DNA of 64,000 nucleotides, taken from positions 33,085 through 97,084 of the forward strand of contig MNCI01002305.1 in assembly GCA_015680685.1 (NCBI GenBank), written 5' to 3'. Within the stretch, counting starts at the first letter, position 1. Each line of letters starts with the position of its first letter. The stretch comes from Gnetum montanum. Its lineage: Eukaryota; Streptophyta; Gnetopsida; Gnetales; Gnetaceae. The notes under the pieces were generated by a model. The model searched no databases and was not told the origin of the DNA. It worked only from the letters and a program-made list of their open reading frames with translations. The position numbers and the translations under genes are program-made. Below are positions 33,120 through 45,962 of the stretch, one piece after another.

Positions 33120-35677
33120 GTCTTCCTTAATACTTAGAATTTCTTTCGACTTTTGTTGGTTATATGTCCTTAGGTTGAAAGTCCTGAATAAGCTTACTTA
33201 TATGATCATTTTGTTGCTACAAAGTGTATTACAAATTTTTATTTTGTCGTGGTTTTGATTGCATCTCCAAAATTGGTTGAAATTATTATTATAATTCTAA
33301 TAATTGGACCAAAATGGGTGACGTGACTAGTAATTTTAATTTTCATTTTGAATCCATCCCCTAACTTGCAAATTTGAACTTCTCCCTTATCCACCTTAAC
33401 TTCCTACAACATTAGCTTATTCTTTAATAAAGGATAAAATGGGAAAATCATGAGTGTGGTTAATCTCATCACAAATTACACAAGCATGAGGAAAATCCAT
33501 AACTCTAGCCTAGAGTTGGCTAGTATTGTCAATGTTTTCATTCATATGAACTAATGATGCTTGTTGTGAATACTAGAAAGACTGGCTTTGCATACTAGCA
33601 TTAGAATGCCATAGATAAAAATAATAATTTATTATTATCCTCCTCAATTTGTTTTTCTGAACTTGTCATCGCCATATGCTCTAACATATTGGATTTTTAT
33701 TCATATGACAACGTTTTCTTCAATCCACTATTTTATCTAACACTTTAAATGCTACTTGTGATTTCATTTGCATAATCATACCATCATAAGCAAAATCAGC
33801 ACTCTACTATGTAACACGTATCAAACCATCAAGAAAAAATCGTAATAATTGATATTTTGGAAAGCCATGATTAGGGTTACTTGCCTTAATGTCTTTAATA
33901 TGCTCCAATTCATATTTGTAAGTTTCATTTTCTTTTTGTTAAAATCCTAAAATCTATTTTTTTATGGATTTTTGTATAATATAAGCATGGTTTTAAGAAT
34001 CACCCTTTAAACCTTCTGAAGACTAAATAGAATATTATTTTATACATAATTTCTAAATGTAAGAGGAAAGATACTCATTTTAGTATGTCTAGTAATGTTA
34101 TTACCATAAGAGACTATCAATGTTTCAAATGCTTGTATATGATGATATGGATCTTCATCATTTGTACTATAGATTTGACGAAATGCTAATAAATTTTTAA
34201 TCTCAATCTCTTATATACTAGGTAACAAAAAGGGGGGATAGGGTATCTATTTATTTCCTCCCCATTAAATATTTTAATGAGAGTTGATTAGGCATTCCCT
34301 AATAATTAATTTGATTCTGGAATTGTAAAAATTGATTAAATTATTTTCCCAAAGATACTACATGATGAGGCAAAGCATGTGGAATTTGGTGCAATGCTAG
34401 ATGTGAAATATGTGGATGAGGCATAGATTTTATTTGAGAATTCTATACATTGAATATCGGTTGGACACATTGGAAAATATTCATCAATGTTTAAGTGTTG
34501 GAATAAGGTTGTTAAGGTACTTTCATAAATGTAGTTTGATATGATGTTGGTGGTAGAATAGTTGCACTATAGGACATAGGAATAGGTTTTGGGTTAAAAG
34601 AAATAGTAGGTTGTTCTACCAGTTGATGATTTTTAGCCATATTAGGATAATTCATATTAACAACAAGTTGTCCCAATTGAAAAATAATAGGATAAATATT
34701 TGATGTGATAGGCACAAGAGTTGGAATAGGAAGATAGTGAGAAGTCAGTTGATTAGGCAACAGTGGCCATCTATTTTTGGTAGTTTATGTTAAAGCATTC
34801 AACAAGGTCTACTAATTGGCTAGTAAATATTATTGATATAATCACTACTAGAAAAAATATCAAAATCATTATTAGAAATATTAGCATGGTACATAGCATT
34901 AACTTGTGAAGGAACAAATTTAGTACAAGAAGATGGACTACTCCTAGCCATTTTTGTGGATACAGACATGGTTGATTGTGTAAATGAAGAAAAACCCAAT
35001 TAACTCCTAAAATTCAAAACCAATGTATCAAATCCAAGGATACCAATAGTCATGGATACTTGATTGGATTAGGTAGCATTAGGAAATAGGGTTGAAAATT
35101 GATTTTCACTAATAGTCAAAGTAACAAGAATATTAAGTCTATCTACCACATTAACTCTAGTACCTATACTTGTAGGTGTTTGTGGATTTACCTATGAAAT
35201 TATTCATCCTTCTTGCTAGAATGAACTTTGGCCTTCTTGATCTCTAGATTTCCAAAATGAAGAGGATTCTTCTAATGACATTGAAATCATTTTAGTCCTT
35301 TTCTTGGATACATATGAAGAAGGAAAAATATCATGTACCAATCTTTAATCTTTCTCACAAATCTAAATCATAAACCTATAATGAAATAACAAGTAATGAA
35401 GAACAAAAGAAAGAAAAGAAAAACAACAAATCATAATCTACTGTAAGGATTTTTGAGTGTGAAAAAGTGCTTCATCAAACATCAGTATTTCTAAATTATG
35501 AAGAAAAATTTGCACATCAATCAATATTACTTGAAATTCTAATAATTTTATCATAAACAAATTGAAAGGCTAATTCAAACCCATATAAATTATTAAAATA
35601 AATAAAAGCAAAAACTAAAAATTTAAATATGGAAAATATCACGATAACCCATAGCTATCGTAATGATACCAAAACGT
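33120..35677 (-). pseudogene. gag traces and leader of element C
   Basis: Only short phrases survive, such as EDPYHHIQAFETL and KMSIFPLTFRNYV near 34060-34190, matching the gag core of Athila-like elements. On the minus strand TGGTATCATTACGATAGC (near 35673-35656) is within eight changes, mostly transitions, of an Asp-tRNA primer-binding site. The call is weak. Confidence 0.4.
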
Positions 35678-36296
35678 TGAGCTATTCGCTCTTGTGTTCT
35701 TATGTTATAGAATGTGGGGGTTAAGTTACCAAAATTATGATGAAGAATGCTTAACATTAATTTACTCTTAAAAAAAAGAAATGACTATATTATTATACAA
35801 TATCACTACAACAATCTCATTATAACAATATCATTGAATAGTTTGAATTGTATATTCTTCAAAATTTCTCTAAGTATCTATCTAGATATTTGTTTCTCTA
35901 TATTGTCCATATCTCTCCTTCTATTATTCTATTATAGCTTTTCTTTTCTCCAAAATAAAAATAACTTTATCTAATGGTTGTAATACCTATTGGCTAATGG
36001 TTGCAACTCTCTACCAGAAGAAGAGTTATCAAGTCAATCAACTATTATGAGGGACTACGATCAACAATATCAGTTAATCATTTCCAATGATCAAGTGACC
36101 AATTAGACTAAAAGATCCATTATGACTGAAAAAAGATTGTGAATCACAATGACTTCTATTAATGGATATCAATCATCTATTAAGAAATAAATTGCAAGTG
36201 GCTTTGAATTACATCTAGAAGAAACTTTGTATTGCAAGATCATGTGGGTCTCAGGTAGTACCTTGTCTAGCTCAATTTCAACTTCCTTTGCTACCT

Positions 36297-36540
36297 CCAT
36301 CTCCATTCAAAGCTAACTTCACTTGTTCATAAGTTCTATATCTTTTCAAAATTAACTCCTAGTGATCATAGTATAGATATTGTTACTTTGATTAGTTCTA
36401 AGCTCATCAGGAATTAAATCATGATTTCAAACCCTAAACTGTGGGTGGTTGTGGGTTTCATGAGCTCATAGCTACCTACCCAAGTCTAAAAATGGAGGAA
36501 CTAAGTGTAAAGGATCATCAATTCATGTCCTAAACATATT
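36297..36540 (-). repeat. Second copy of the dispersed repeat at 1-245
   Basis: It matches the window start over about 240 bp, including TGAGCTCA and CCCAAGTCTAAAAATG. It lies at the outer end of the probable LTR of element C. Confidence 0.55.
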
Positions 36541-36584
36541 CCTAAGAATAGCTAAAGCCTTAAGAGATGTGCTACCCCATACAA

Positions 36585-38250
36585 AACCTTGAGTTGGGAT
36601 TGGAGATGTTTGTCTTGAAGGCTTGGTTCCACTACGTATTCAAAGAATAGTTAAAACTTTGGTCAAAAGATCAAGGATTAAAATATCTAATGAGTTATTC
36701 ACAATGAAATCTACATTATATGAGGTGGATTAAATTCATGGATGATTTCAATTTGACCATCTAGTATCAGATGAGCAAATGTTGTTGCAGATTCTTTGAG
36801 TCATATGGCTGGTATGATTCATAGTTTGATGAGCTAGTATAATGTGATTAGTGATATTTATGCAAGAAACAGTACATTCCTTAGTGTGTATATCGTAGGT
36901 AGTGTAGTGATTTTTTTCTAGTAATTGATGTGCTTAGACTACTTCCTCATAAGAATTGGATACGTGTGCCAAATTTCTCATGATAACATCTATTAGAGGA
37001 AGCTCACCTTAGTAGGCTTCAAATGCATTTAGTAAGTGACAAGATATACTAGATGCTAAATAGATTGTAGTAGTGGTTATGCAAGTAGTAGGTTATAGAA
37101 TTCATGGCTAGATTTTTAATTTTTCAACAAGTTAAACTTGAGCATCAATAACGAAGTGGGTACTTGTAGTCTCATACTATTCTAGAGTAAAAGTAGAAAG
37201 TAATTAGTATGGGTTTCATTACTAGTTTTCCTTACACTAGGAATTAAAAGAATGCTATCCTTGAGATAGTCAACTTATTGAATAATTCAATCCATTTTCT
37301 AGCTACAAAGACTTTAATTAACATAGAGTATATTATGCAATTCTTTGTTTCTAAGATCATATGTTTACATGATATTTTCGTTAAAAAATTTTTGGATTAT
37401 AACACCAAGTTCACTTCATAATCTTGTTATCCATTCATGAACAATTTGCGTACTAGGCTAAATATGAATCCATCTTATCATTTCCAGAGAAATGGTCAAG
37501 TTGAGAAAGTTAAGAAGGTACTAAAGGATATGCTTTAGTCTTATGCTTTGTAGTTTTTAAATAGTTGGAATATTTTGTTTTTTTTATTAGAGTTTTCCTA
37601 AAACAAACACTATCAAACAAGTTTAAAGATAGTTTCATACAAGGTTATATATGGAAGACCTTATAAGACTTCTTTGTGTTGAGACATAATCGAGAATAAG
37701 TAGTGTCTCAATTTAGACATTAGGATGAGGATGACAAAGAAGATTAGGAAGATTCATGAGTAGCTTATAGTGACTCAAGATCATCAAGTGGGCTACATGA
37801 ACAATACAAGAAGACCTCTCAAGTTTATAGTTAGTGACAAGGTGTTTTCCCATGTCTCTTTACAAAAGGGCTTGATACATTCTGGACAAAGAGGTAAGCT
37901 TGTACCTTGTTACATTAGGCCATTTGATGTTCTTTAGCACATAAGATAGGTGGCATATCATTAGCTTACCTCTAAAACTTTTAAGCATGGAGGATGTGTT
38001 TTATATCTCCATGCTTTGGAACTATGTTTCTAATAATAGTCATGTTGTTGAATATTCTAAGGTACAACTTAAATTCAATGTCTCATACATGGTGTATTCC
38101 ATTAGGATCATGGACTAGATGGAGCATCAATTATAAATCATAGTAGTAACCATTGCAAATGTCTTATGGAGCTACCATGGTTCTCAAGAGGCTACTTAGG
38201 ATCTTGATTCTAACTTACATTTTCCACATTCTAAAATCTTCCTAAAGGAA
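36585..38250 (+). pseudogene. Chromovirus pol tail: RNase H, integrase and chromodomain
   Basis: Broken frames on the + strand give the RNase H end (ELGLEMFVLKAWFHYVF; MRWIKFMDDFNLTI; NVVADSLSHM). The integrase core follows (QQVKLEHQ, SMGFITSFPYTRN, then RTRLNMNPSYHFQRNGQVEK near 37448-37510). Last is a chromodomain-like end (YMVYSIRIMD, VLWSYHGSQEAT). That order and the chromodomain mark a chromovirus of Ty3/gypsy. No LTR pair was found; it begins at the edge of element C and is probably interrupted by it. Confidence 0.75.
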
Positions 38251-41200
38251 GATTATTAATGGAGAAAGGTTATAAAACCATGTATATTTTGATCCTAGGC
38301 ATGTATATTCCTCCATGGAGATTGTTTTTCTTAGTGCCTAGGTGTGTTATGCATGTTAGTTGTTTGATATATGTTCTGGTTACTTGTTATATTTAATGTT
38401 GATGAGCATTTGGATGATATATGAATTAATGTTATTATACATATTTTTGTTATCTACATACATATATTATTCCTTTCAACAAATATGCATTAATCCTATT
38501 ATTAAGTGCAATGGGATTTCATGAGAGATTTGGCTAGGAGCATAACATGGTTAATGAAATATGGTTTACTTGATATTCCTTAATAAATATTCTATGATAT
38601 TGATTTATTAGCATATGCTTTACTAATTATTTTTATATTTGTGAATGTTATGTGAAAGAAGAGAAAGTTAAGTATGCAATGAGAGAGATTAATAGAAGTA
38701 TTCTTTTATTTTAAATCTTATTTTTGCTAACCTGATAAGTTTTCCCTTTCCATGACTTTTGGCAATTTCCCATTTAAACTTCCACATCTCTTTTATTCCA
38801 CATACCTTGATGATTTCAACGAATATAGTGGATAGGTGTTGTTGGAGATAGAAACCTGTGGAGATGCTAGTGGCTTTCAAATTATTTATTCTTTCAATGA
38901 AATTTTTATCATGTTTTGTTCTTCTCATGTGGATTTATTTGTGTAGTTTGAAAGCTAAGTAATATTAGCTCACTTTCCATGTAGATTTACAAAGTTATGC
39001 ACATTCATAAGATGGGTTTTTGTAATATTAAATTCTATATTGTTATGTTGTTTGTAGGAATCTAGGTTTTATTTTGAACATCTCAAAGTGTTGATCTAAT
39101 AGTTTTACATGTAATTCATCATATTTAGCATTATTATTTCAATTAATTTCAAGTATGATTTTTGTAGGAATCATTACGAATAATTTTGTGGGTTGGATTT
39201 TGTAGTTCATATGGTCAATATTGACTATAATTATACATTTAGAGTTGTTATAATTCCTTTTATGTATGATTTTGTTTGGGAGAAGATAGTGGATTCTTTT
39301 CATTTTGGTGAATAGTTTGGAATCTTAGGATTTTCATTCCTTATTGTATATCTTACCTTGATCTATTTCTCCTTTGTCTAGTGTAAGCTCTTATTGATGT
39401 AGTAAGTATTATCTCTTTACCTTCATGATGGTATTAATTAGACCATATTTTTAATGTCCTTGTGTCCTCTTTATTATATGAAAGTGATCTCCTTATTGTA
39501 TCTAAACTAAACTATTAGTGTGCCAACTTGATTATTATATTATTGTTATTATTATTGATTACCTTAGTTCTTAACTTATTCTTGTTTCCAAGTTGTTGAA
39601 TTCATATTAATTATTGCTCATAGTTTTATCAACTTTATCAATTATTGTGATTTCATTTTAATTAGTCTGGGCCCTTTTTCATCTTGGACTAGACATCCCT
39701 AGTCTTAAATAGATGTCTCTCTCACAAGCCACAACTCCTAGGTAGATGTCTCTACCATACCCAAGATATCTTTTTCTAAATTTATATGTTTTTCATAACT
39801 TGTAGATATCTTCTTATGGACATCTTCCACATGGAAACATGTCTCTCTTCTCCTAGAGATGTCTTTTCCACTTTGTAGATGTCTTTCCTACAAGCCTAGC
39901 ACTGCAATAACTTTTTCCTCATGAAACTTGATCTTCCATATAAGTCTAATGTTTGGTTTTCTTGAATCTATAGCTTCTTAAACTTTTTTTTGATGTCTCT
40001 AATCTATATTTAATATATTTTGTATTTAATTTTGGATTCTTAAGTATTGTACACTCTCCTTGCATAAGTATGTATTACTTAGTTTGAACATTAATTAGTT
40101 GTGATTTCTCTTATTAGTTATCTTAGTCCTCATAGTATTGGAACTATATTTAATTCATTAGGAATTGGTGATGATGATCTATCCATATTATTTTTATACT
40201 TGAGTTGGAACCCTTTAATTGTTGGATTTCCTTAGAAATTTGGATTCCTCTAGTTTGGATGTTATCCTTCACCTTGAGTTTCACATATCATGTTTGTATG
40301 TTTCTTAGATGATTGAATGCTAGAGCTAGCACCAAGTTTATATGGCCAAGTGAAGATTATCTTCCTTAAGATATTTTTGCATTTAACCCCCTCTACTATG
40401 CATTGGTATCACTTTTATCATAGGTTACATCCTATGCAAGAGGACTATTTCATGCCTCATTAATATTCTTTTATTTGATGCCTCTAAAATGTTAGAGATG
40501 TGTCTTGGAGACACTTCTAACACGGATACATGTTTTTGTACAATTGAGTGAGTCTTAGTAGATGCTTTTCATTAGTATATTAACAATAAATATATGTGCA
40601 TGATAAATTTGATATTGATTTGTAATTTGGTATTTGGAATCAAATGAGTATATATGACAATGATTGATACACATTTGACACTGAGTGCAATGCATGCTAG
40701 CCTTCTTGTTTGTGATAATAGTTGAAGTTGAAAAATCTTGGTACTAGTAATGTTTCATGGTTAGATGTTGAATTGTGCATTTTTATGCTTTTTTGGATGT
40801 GCTTGAGCTAACATGTTTTGTAAGAGATCCATTTTCCACCTAGCTCCCATATGATCTGCCATGCTTTGGTTGGAGATAGTGCTAAGGTTTTTCATTTACA
40901 TTTTATTATTACCTCCCTTTTCATTACATGGTGATCAAATTAAGTGAAGATTGGAGATCTTAAGTGTTTGCGTGGTTTATTTTTCAAGTGCCTTGATAAT
41001 GTTATATTTTCAGATTTGAGCTTTGATTATATATATGTATTAGACATTTCAACAATATGTTAGATGTTATTCCTCTTATTTCCAACAATTCGATTTATGA
41101 ATATTATATGGATTAAAGCTTTATTATGCAATTATATACTTATGGAAATTCAAATTTATAGTTTATTTTATCTCTATTATTTTTTACATATTTTTTATAA

Positions 41201-41417
41201 ATGATTTATATTATTCTTTATTTATTTATATTTAGTTTCTAAGATATATATTTATCTTGGATGTACTTGGAGTGCTTAATAAATAAGTTATTTTGAATGT
41301 TTTATGATAATCATGAGTAAAATTACTTATTCTATTTTCATGATAGTACATGCTTATAAGAGATAAGATAATATGAATTTAAGAAGAAGTACACATATCA
41401 TGATAAAAAGAGATAAA

Positions 41418-41545
41418 AAGGTAAATGAATAGTAATCTTGGTAAAAGATGATAAATGAACAATAAGCTTGGTAAAATAACATAAATGAATAGGAATTGAA
41501 ATAAAATATGGTAAATGAATAATAATCTTAGTAATATAAATTGTA
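41418..41545. repeat. 30-bp tandem repeat, GGTAAATGAATAATAATCTT units
   Basis: Four degenerate units of about 30 bp share [AG]TAAATGAA[CT]A.TAA.CTTGGTAA. Confidence 0.65.
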
Positions 41546-41761
41546 ACTATGGTAAAGTATATGTAAAAGATAAAAATAAGTGGTAGGTAGAATGAATAGG
41601 ATACTTTCACTAGAACTTTTTAAAAAGTCAAAATATCTCCATCTAGAGAAAGGATATTCACCTAGAATCTTATAATGAAAGTGACATCATCTAACTTCCA
41701 AATTTCCACACTAAATATAGAATCTCTTAAACATATAGGATCTCTTCCATCTTATGCCTCT

Positions 41762-42075
41762 AAATATTCCCTACCCCTACCCCTTGGAAACACCAAGAAA
41801 GTAGAATAAGAGCCACTAGGAAGGGCAAGAGAACATAAGGCATAAGAATGTGAGAATAATGAAAAAGTTCTTCAAGAAGATCCCTAAGATTCAAGCAAGT
41901 CTATCTCTTAACCTTTCTTAAAATACCCCCTATCCCTATCCCTTTGAAACACCAAGCAAGTAGAAGAAGAGCCACTAGGAAGTGTAAGAGAACATAAGGC
42001 CTAAGGGTGTGAGAATAATGAAGAAGTTCTCCAAGAAGATACCTAAGGTTCAAGTAAGTCTATCTCCTAACCTTG
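41762..42075. repeat. 159-bp tandem duplication
   Basis: Two adjacent copies share CCTATCCCTATCCCTTTGAAACACC-like starts at about 41770 and 41929, then AAGAGCCACTAGGAAG, GAGAACATAAGGC and CAAGTAAGTCTATCTC. The copies are moderately diverged. Confidence 0.75.
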
Positions 42076-43078
42076 TTGAAATGTAATTAATTTCTTTTTT
42101 GTGTGTTTGTGTGTTTCATGCATATGTATATATACTAGTTTGTGCAAAACATAAGACTTTTTCAATTGTATTATGATGTTATCTATCTTCTGTAAGAAGA
42201 TACTACTACTTTGTTCAATTATCTAATTGAAAGATAAAAAATCTTTATTTAGATGTGACTTCTTGATGGTGAAATCATAATCCTCTCCATTTTAAGGTTC
42301 TTTTATCATGTTTAAGGAAGATTTTTAAGAATGATTAATTATACACATATAGTCTTGATCTTCTATTAGAATGTGTATATGTGTGATGTCGATCGTGTTA
42401 TGTATTATTATCATTTAAGTAGGTAGCCAAGGCCATGGCCCTTGGTGTAAGTACCGCTATTATTCTATTAAAGAGGGTTTTGGAAATAATTGAATCAAAT
42501 TAATTAGTGTATCACTTATTTGTGAATACTCTATAGATGGATATGTATAGTTAGTTGTTGATAAATATGTCTTGCTTTGACATACAAGTAATTGTTGATT
42601 TAATGTAGACTTTATAACTACAATTTTTCTTAAAGCTTAACTAGAGTATTCTTGTATTGTTAAGTATTTCATCTAGTAGTAGGAATTTCATTCCATGATT
42701 TTCCTACCATTGATCTTTTTGGTTTCATCAATGGAAATATGCTTCCACATGACACATAGAATTGTGGCTAATGTATCATAGATGATTAGGATGATACCTA
42801 CTATTGGCCTTTGTAACTGCATCATTGGAGATGGAATTCCACATGGTACAAAAAATTGTGATTAATAGACTGTATGCCCACCATTGGGCTCTATAGTTAC
42901 ATTAGTGAGGTGGACTCCCAAGAAAGCACATGGTAAATATACCAATAGAGTTGATGTAATTTCCACTAGTAAAGAAAATCCTGCAATTTTACCTATAATA
43001 ATTATATATATTTCAAGTGGCTAGTGTAAATTATGCATATAAATTTCATTTTTATTTTGATTATCTAATCATCCTATT

Positions 43079-44982
43079 TGATGAGTAGTAGATGCCCCTA
43101 TGCCCAACCATACAAATCACAAGCATTCACACATGATCCGGTCGAATTTTGTGGATGAAACTAGTTGTGGCATCTAGATTGTTAAGCATTTATTGCAGAA
43201 TGTTATCTTCCCACTTAGACTAGTGGTAGCTTTGTCACATATGGTTTAGTCCAAAGTGAGGCATATGATAATTAATGTTGTTTGGCCTTTAATCCTCCTA
43301 GTTGTGAACATGATGGAAGTTGAGAATAGATATTTAAATCTAAGTAATAATGGTAATGTGAATCTACTCTAGCCTAGGGAAATTAGCATCTAGTCCTAGC
43401 CTACCATACACGCCTTGGGCTCATGTAACCATTATTCGGTTACCAAGCATTATGCTATTGGGTGAACCAAGATATAACACTACTAGAATTACCAAATGAT
43501 TACACTTAAATCCTCAATACTATTCATACTCATTCCACTTTACTAATGAATAAGAAAGTAAAATACTTGGAAATGTAAATGATTAAACAAAGAAAATAGT
43601 AAAAAATTATGCTAAGTAAAATAATAAAACTAAGTGAATGCTGCAATGATGAAAAGTAATCTCAATCTTTATTTCTAGATATGAACTATGCCCAAGTACA
43701 CTTCACTTGAATACAAATTCTGTACAACAACTCAACACCAAACTATAGGCATTTACTCGATCACTAAAACTATGAAACCAAAATTCAAGAATATACCTAA
43801 GGATGGAACGAAACTTATTCAAATCTGTACACCCAAGTGTTGTATTTATAGGCTACACACATCCCATGATCTTGAATCTACATTATCATAGCATGTGCTA
43901 CGATATTGGATATACAACATCATAGATATGATATCGTAAGTATGATACCGTAGGGGAACAAAATTTAACTTTTTCAAATAGATGTGACATAGTAGATGCA
44001 ACATAGCATCTACAATGTAGGAACCAAGTAAAATGCACTAACAAGGTTGCTACAACATAGATGCAATGTAGCATCTATGATATCTCATTCAACTGACAAT
44101 GCATCATACTCTCACAACTAGCTAAAGACACATTCTTGAGTTAATAGGATACAACCGAGCTTTCCTTACAAAATTGGGAAGGTACAAGATTATTAAATAA
44201 CTCTAACTATTGATTGACTTTAAGAGTTGTAGTGGTGTGTATAAAAATTGACAGAGTTACATGACAACATAAAAATAAAATTTGAAGTGGCTCAATGTAG
44301 TTCATATTTCAAGTGGTGGTGGCTCTTCCATAGACTTCTTCCATTTGTCATCAATCTTTTGGAAAGTTTCTCCTCATATGTCCTTATCTTTTTTTTCTAT
44401 ATGTCCTTTCTACTAAGTATGACATAGAGAATCCTTCGATTTTAATTGTTACATTGGCCTCTTTATTTTAATAGAATTGGTACATTTCTTCTAAGTTCCA
44501 TTCACTATTGTTGGTTAGTGTGGGCCATAATAGAGATGCTTGGAGTTGCATCTTTATAGTTTCCATGTTGTGAAGGTCCTCCTTATAGTGGTCTCTTTAG
44601 GGCCATCTACAATCAACAAGGGTAAGAAATTATTAGAATTTTCACACCAATTCTTAATAGCTCTTTAGCTTACTCATACCCATGGTTAGATTAAGTTCTT
44701 ATCATATTATGATTGTAGAGTTAGAAAACTTTTCAAAAAAGGAACCTCTTAGGTGTTATATCTTTTAGTTACTTATGGCCTTTGATCATTTTCCTTGCTT
44801 ATTATGGCCTAAAATAGTTGATATGGTCTATTAGGAGTATTATTTTAATATTTCGAGCCTTAGTTTGATTAATTAAAGTTAAGATTCTTATTATCTCTTT
44901 GTACTTGCCCTTTATAGTATCTTTTGGGCATTAAGAATTTTTAGCTCAAATTTTCAAATTTTCACTTATATCATGCAATGCA
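43079..44982 (-). repeat. 3' LTR of element D
   Basis: The first 520 bp match 57031-57560. The outer end is placed at 44982 because plus-strand TCCTCCCAACCCCCTA, a polypurine tract on the minus strand, follows a CA there. That end is inferred, not confirmed by the truncated partner. Words like ACATAGATGCAACATAGCATCTA repeat at 43985-44080. Confidence 0.55.
43841..43850 (-). promoter_or_regulatory. Candidate TATA box in LTR of element D
   Basis: The minus strand reads TATAAATACA within CTATAAATACAACAC. Its orientation agrees with the element. Confidence 0.5.
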
Positions 44983-45957
44983 TCCTCCCAACCCCCTATG
45001 CATGACTAAGTTGAGCACTTAAATATCAACAAGATTTAAGAAATTTGGAAATTAAAGCTACAAGGGTGAAGTTATGGCCTTTGGAAGTTAGTGTACAAGA
45101 AGGTTGAGGAAAAACTACAAAAACTTCTCTTACTACAAATGAGAGAAATCAAAAATTTCACTATCTCTTGAATGTATATATACTATTTTTATGCATGACA
45201 TCATAGATCATACATTGTAGATACAACATCATAGGTGCCTATGACATCATGACTGAAGAAATTGAAATTTCTAATTGTTTTTCTTGGGGAAAAATGAGTC
45301 AAATAAAATGTTTGAAAGATATAAAGCATTTCTAGAGGATCATGGGCCATGAGTGATGCACAGTTTTTAACTAGTTAGCATTCAAGATTCATGAAGGAAT
45401 CTTGATCAACAAAAGTTTATGGGATGGATAAGAAATGGATAATGAATTTCTGATGTATGGATAGATTATCAGATAATTTCATAAGTTTATTAAATTTTTT
45501 GGAAAGAACAAGATGATGTGGAAATAATTGGTGAGTATGAAATACAAGAGTTATATAAGTGGATCCTTCCCAAAGTAGACTCTAGCCCTTAATGCCCTTG
45601 TATAACCACACCTAAAAGTGTCCTTAGGCACTCAAGGAGTTGAATGTAAGACATGCCTGTCTAGCAAAATGCACATGTTAGTATTACTAGATTGGGAAAA
45701 TAATGCTATATTATACAAAACCACAAGTTATCATTAAATATATAGTGAGATGAGATGAACTATAGAAAGGATTTTTGAAATCGAAATGTTAGGTATCTTA
45801 CCATAGGCATAATGAATCCTTGTGTGTTATTGATGGTTAAGCTAATCATTAGCCTTTCTATCTAAGATTCAAACCAAGTATAAACCACATTCCACTGACA
45901 TGACATTATTTCATCTTTGATAGTTACAATTGTAAGACTACCATTGTTGCAAGGAGC
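44983..45957. other. Internal 3' part of element D before the E insertion
   Basis: AT-rich DNA with no coding signal. It continues at 54180 on the other side of element E. Confidence 0.45.
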
Positions 45958-45962
45958 ATTAC
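45958..45962. repeat. Target-site duplication of element E, left (ATTAC)
   Basis: It is identical to 54180-54184, and both copies abut the LTR ends exactly. Confidence 0.85.

Larger units (their letters stand above)
31534..36540 (-). mobile_element. Element C: Athila-like Ty3/gypsy remnant
   Basis: Reading the minus strand from high to low coordinates gives a probable LTR (35678-36540), a decayed primer-binding site near 35655-35673, gag traces, protease (33108-32302) and RT (32117-31534). RNase H and integrase are missing. The protease-RT phrases fit the Athila lineage. The left end is truncated near 31534, and there is no target duplication. Confidence 0.7.
38251..43078. other. Unassigned AT-rich stretch
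   Basis: No coding frame with family motifs was found on either strand. It may include the degraded 3' LTR of the chromovirus fragment, but I see no partner. Between 39690 and 39900 the word AGATGTCT recurs about seven times. Two small tandem repeats are listed separately. Confidence 0.4.

Noticed and set aside
39690-39900. AGATGTCT repeats as a CRISPR-like or regulated array
   Set aside because: Spacing is irregular, the word is short, and the region is plant AT-rich DNA; it is most likely chance or a decayed simple repeat.
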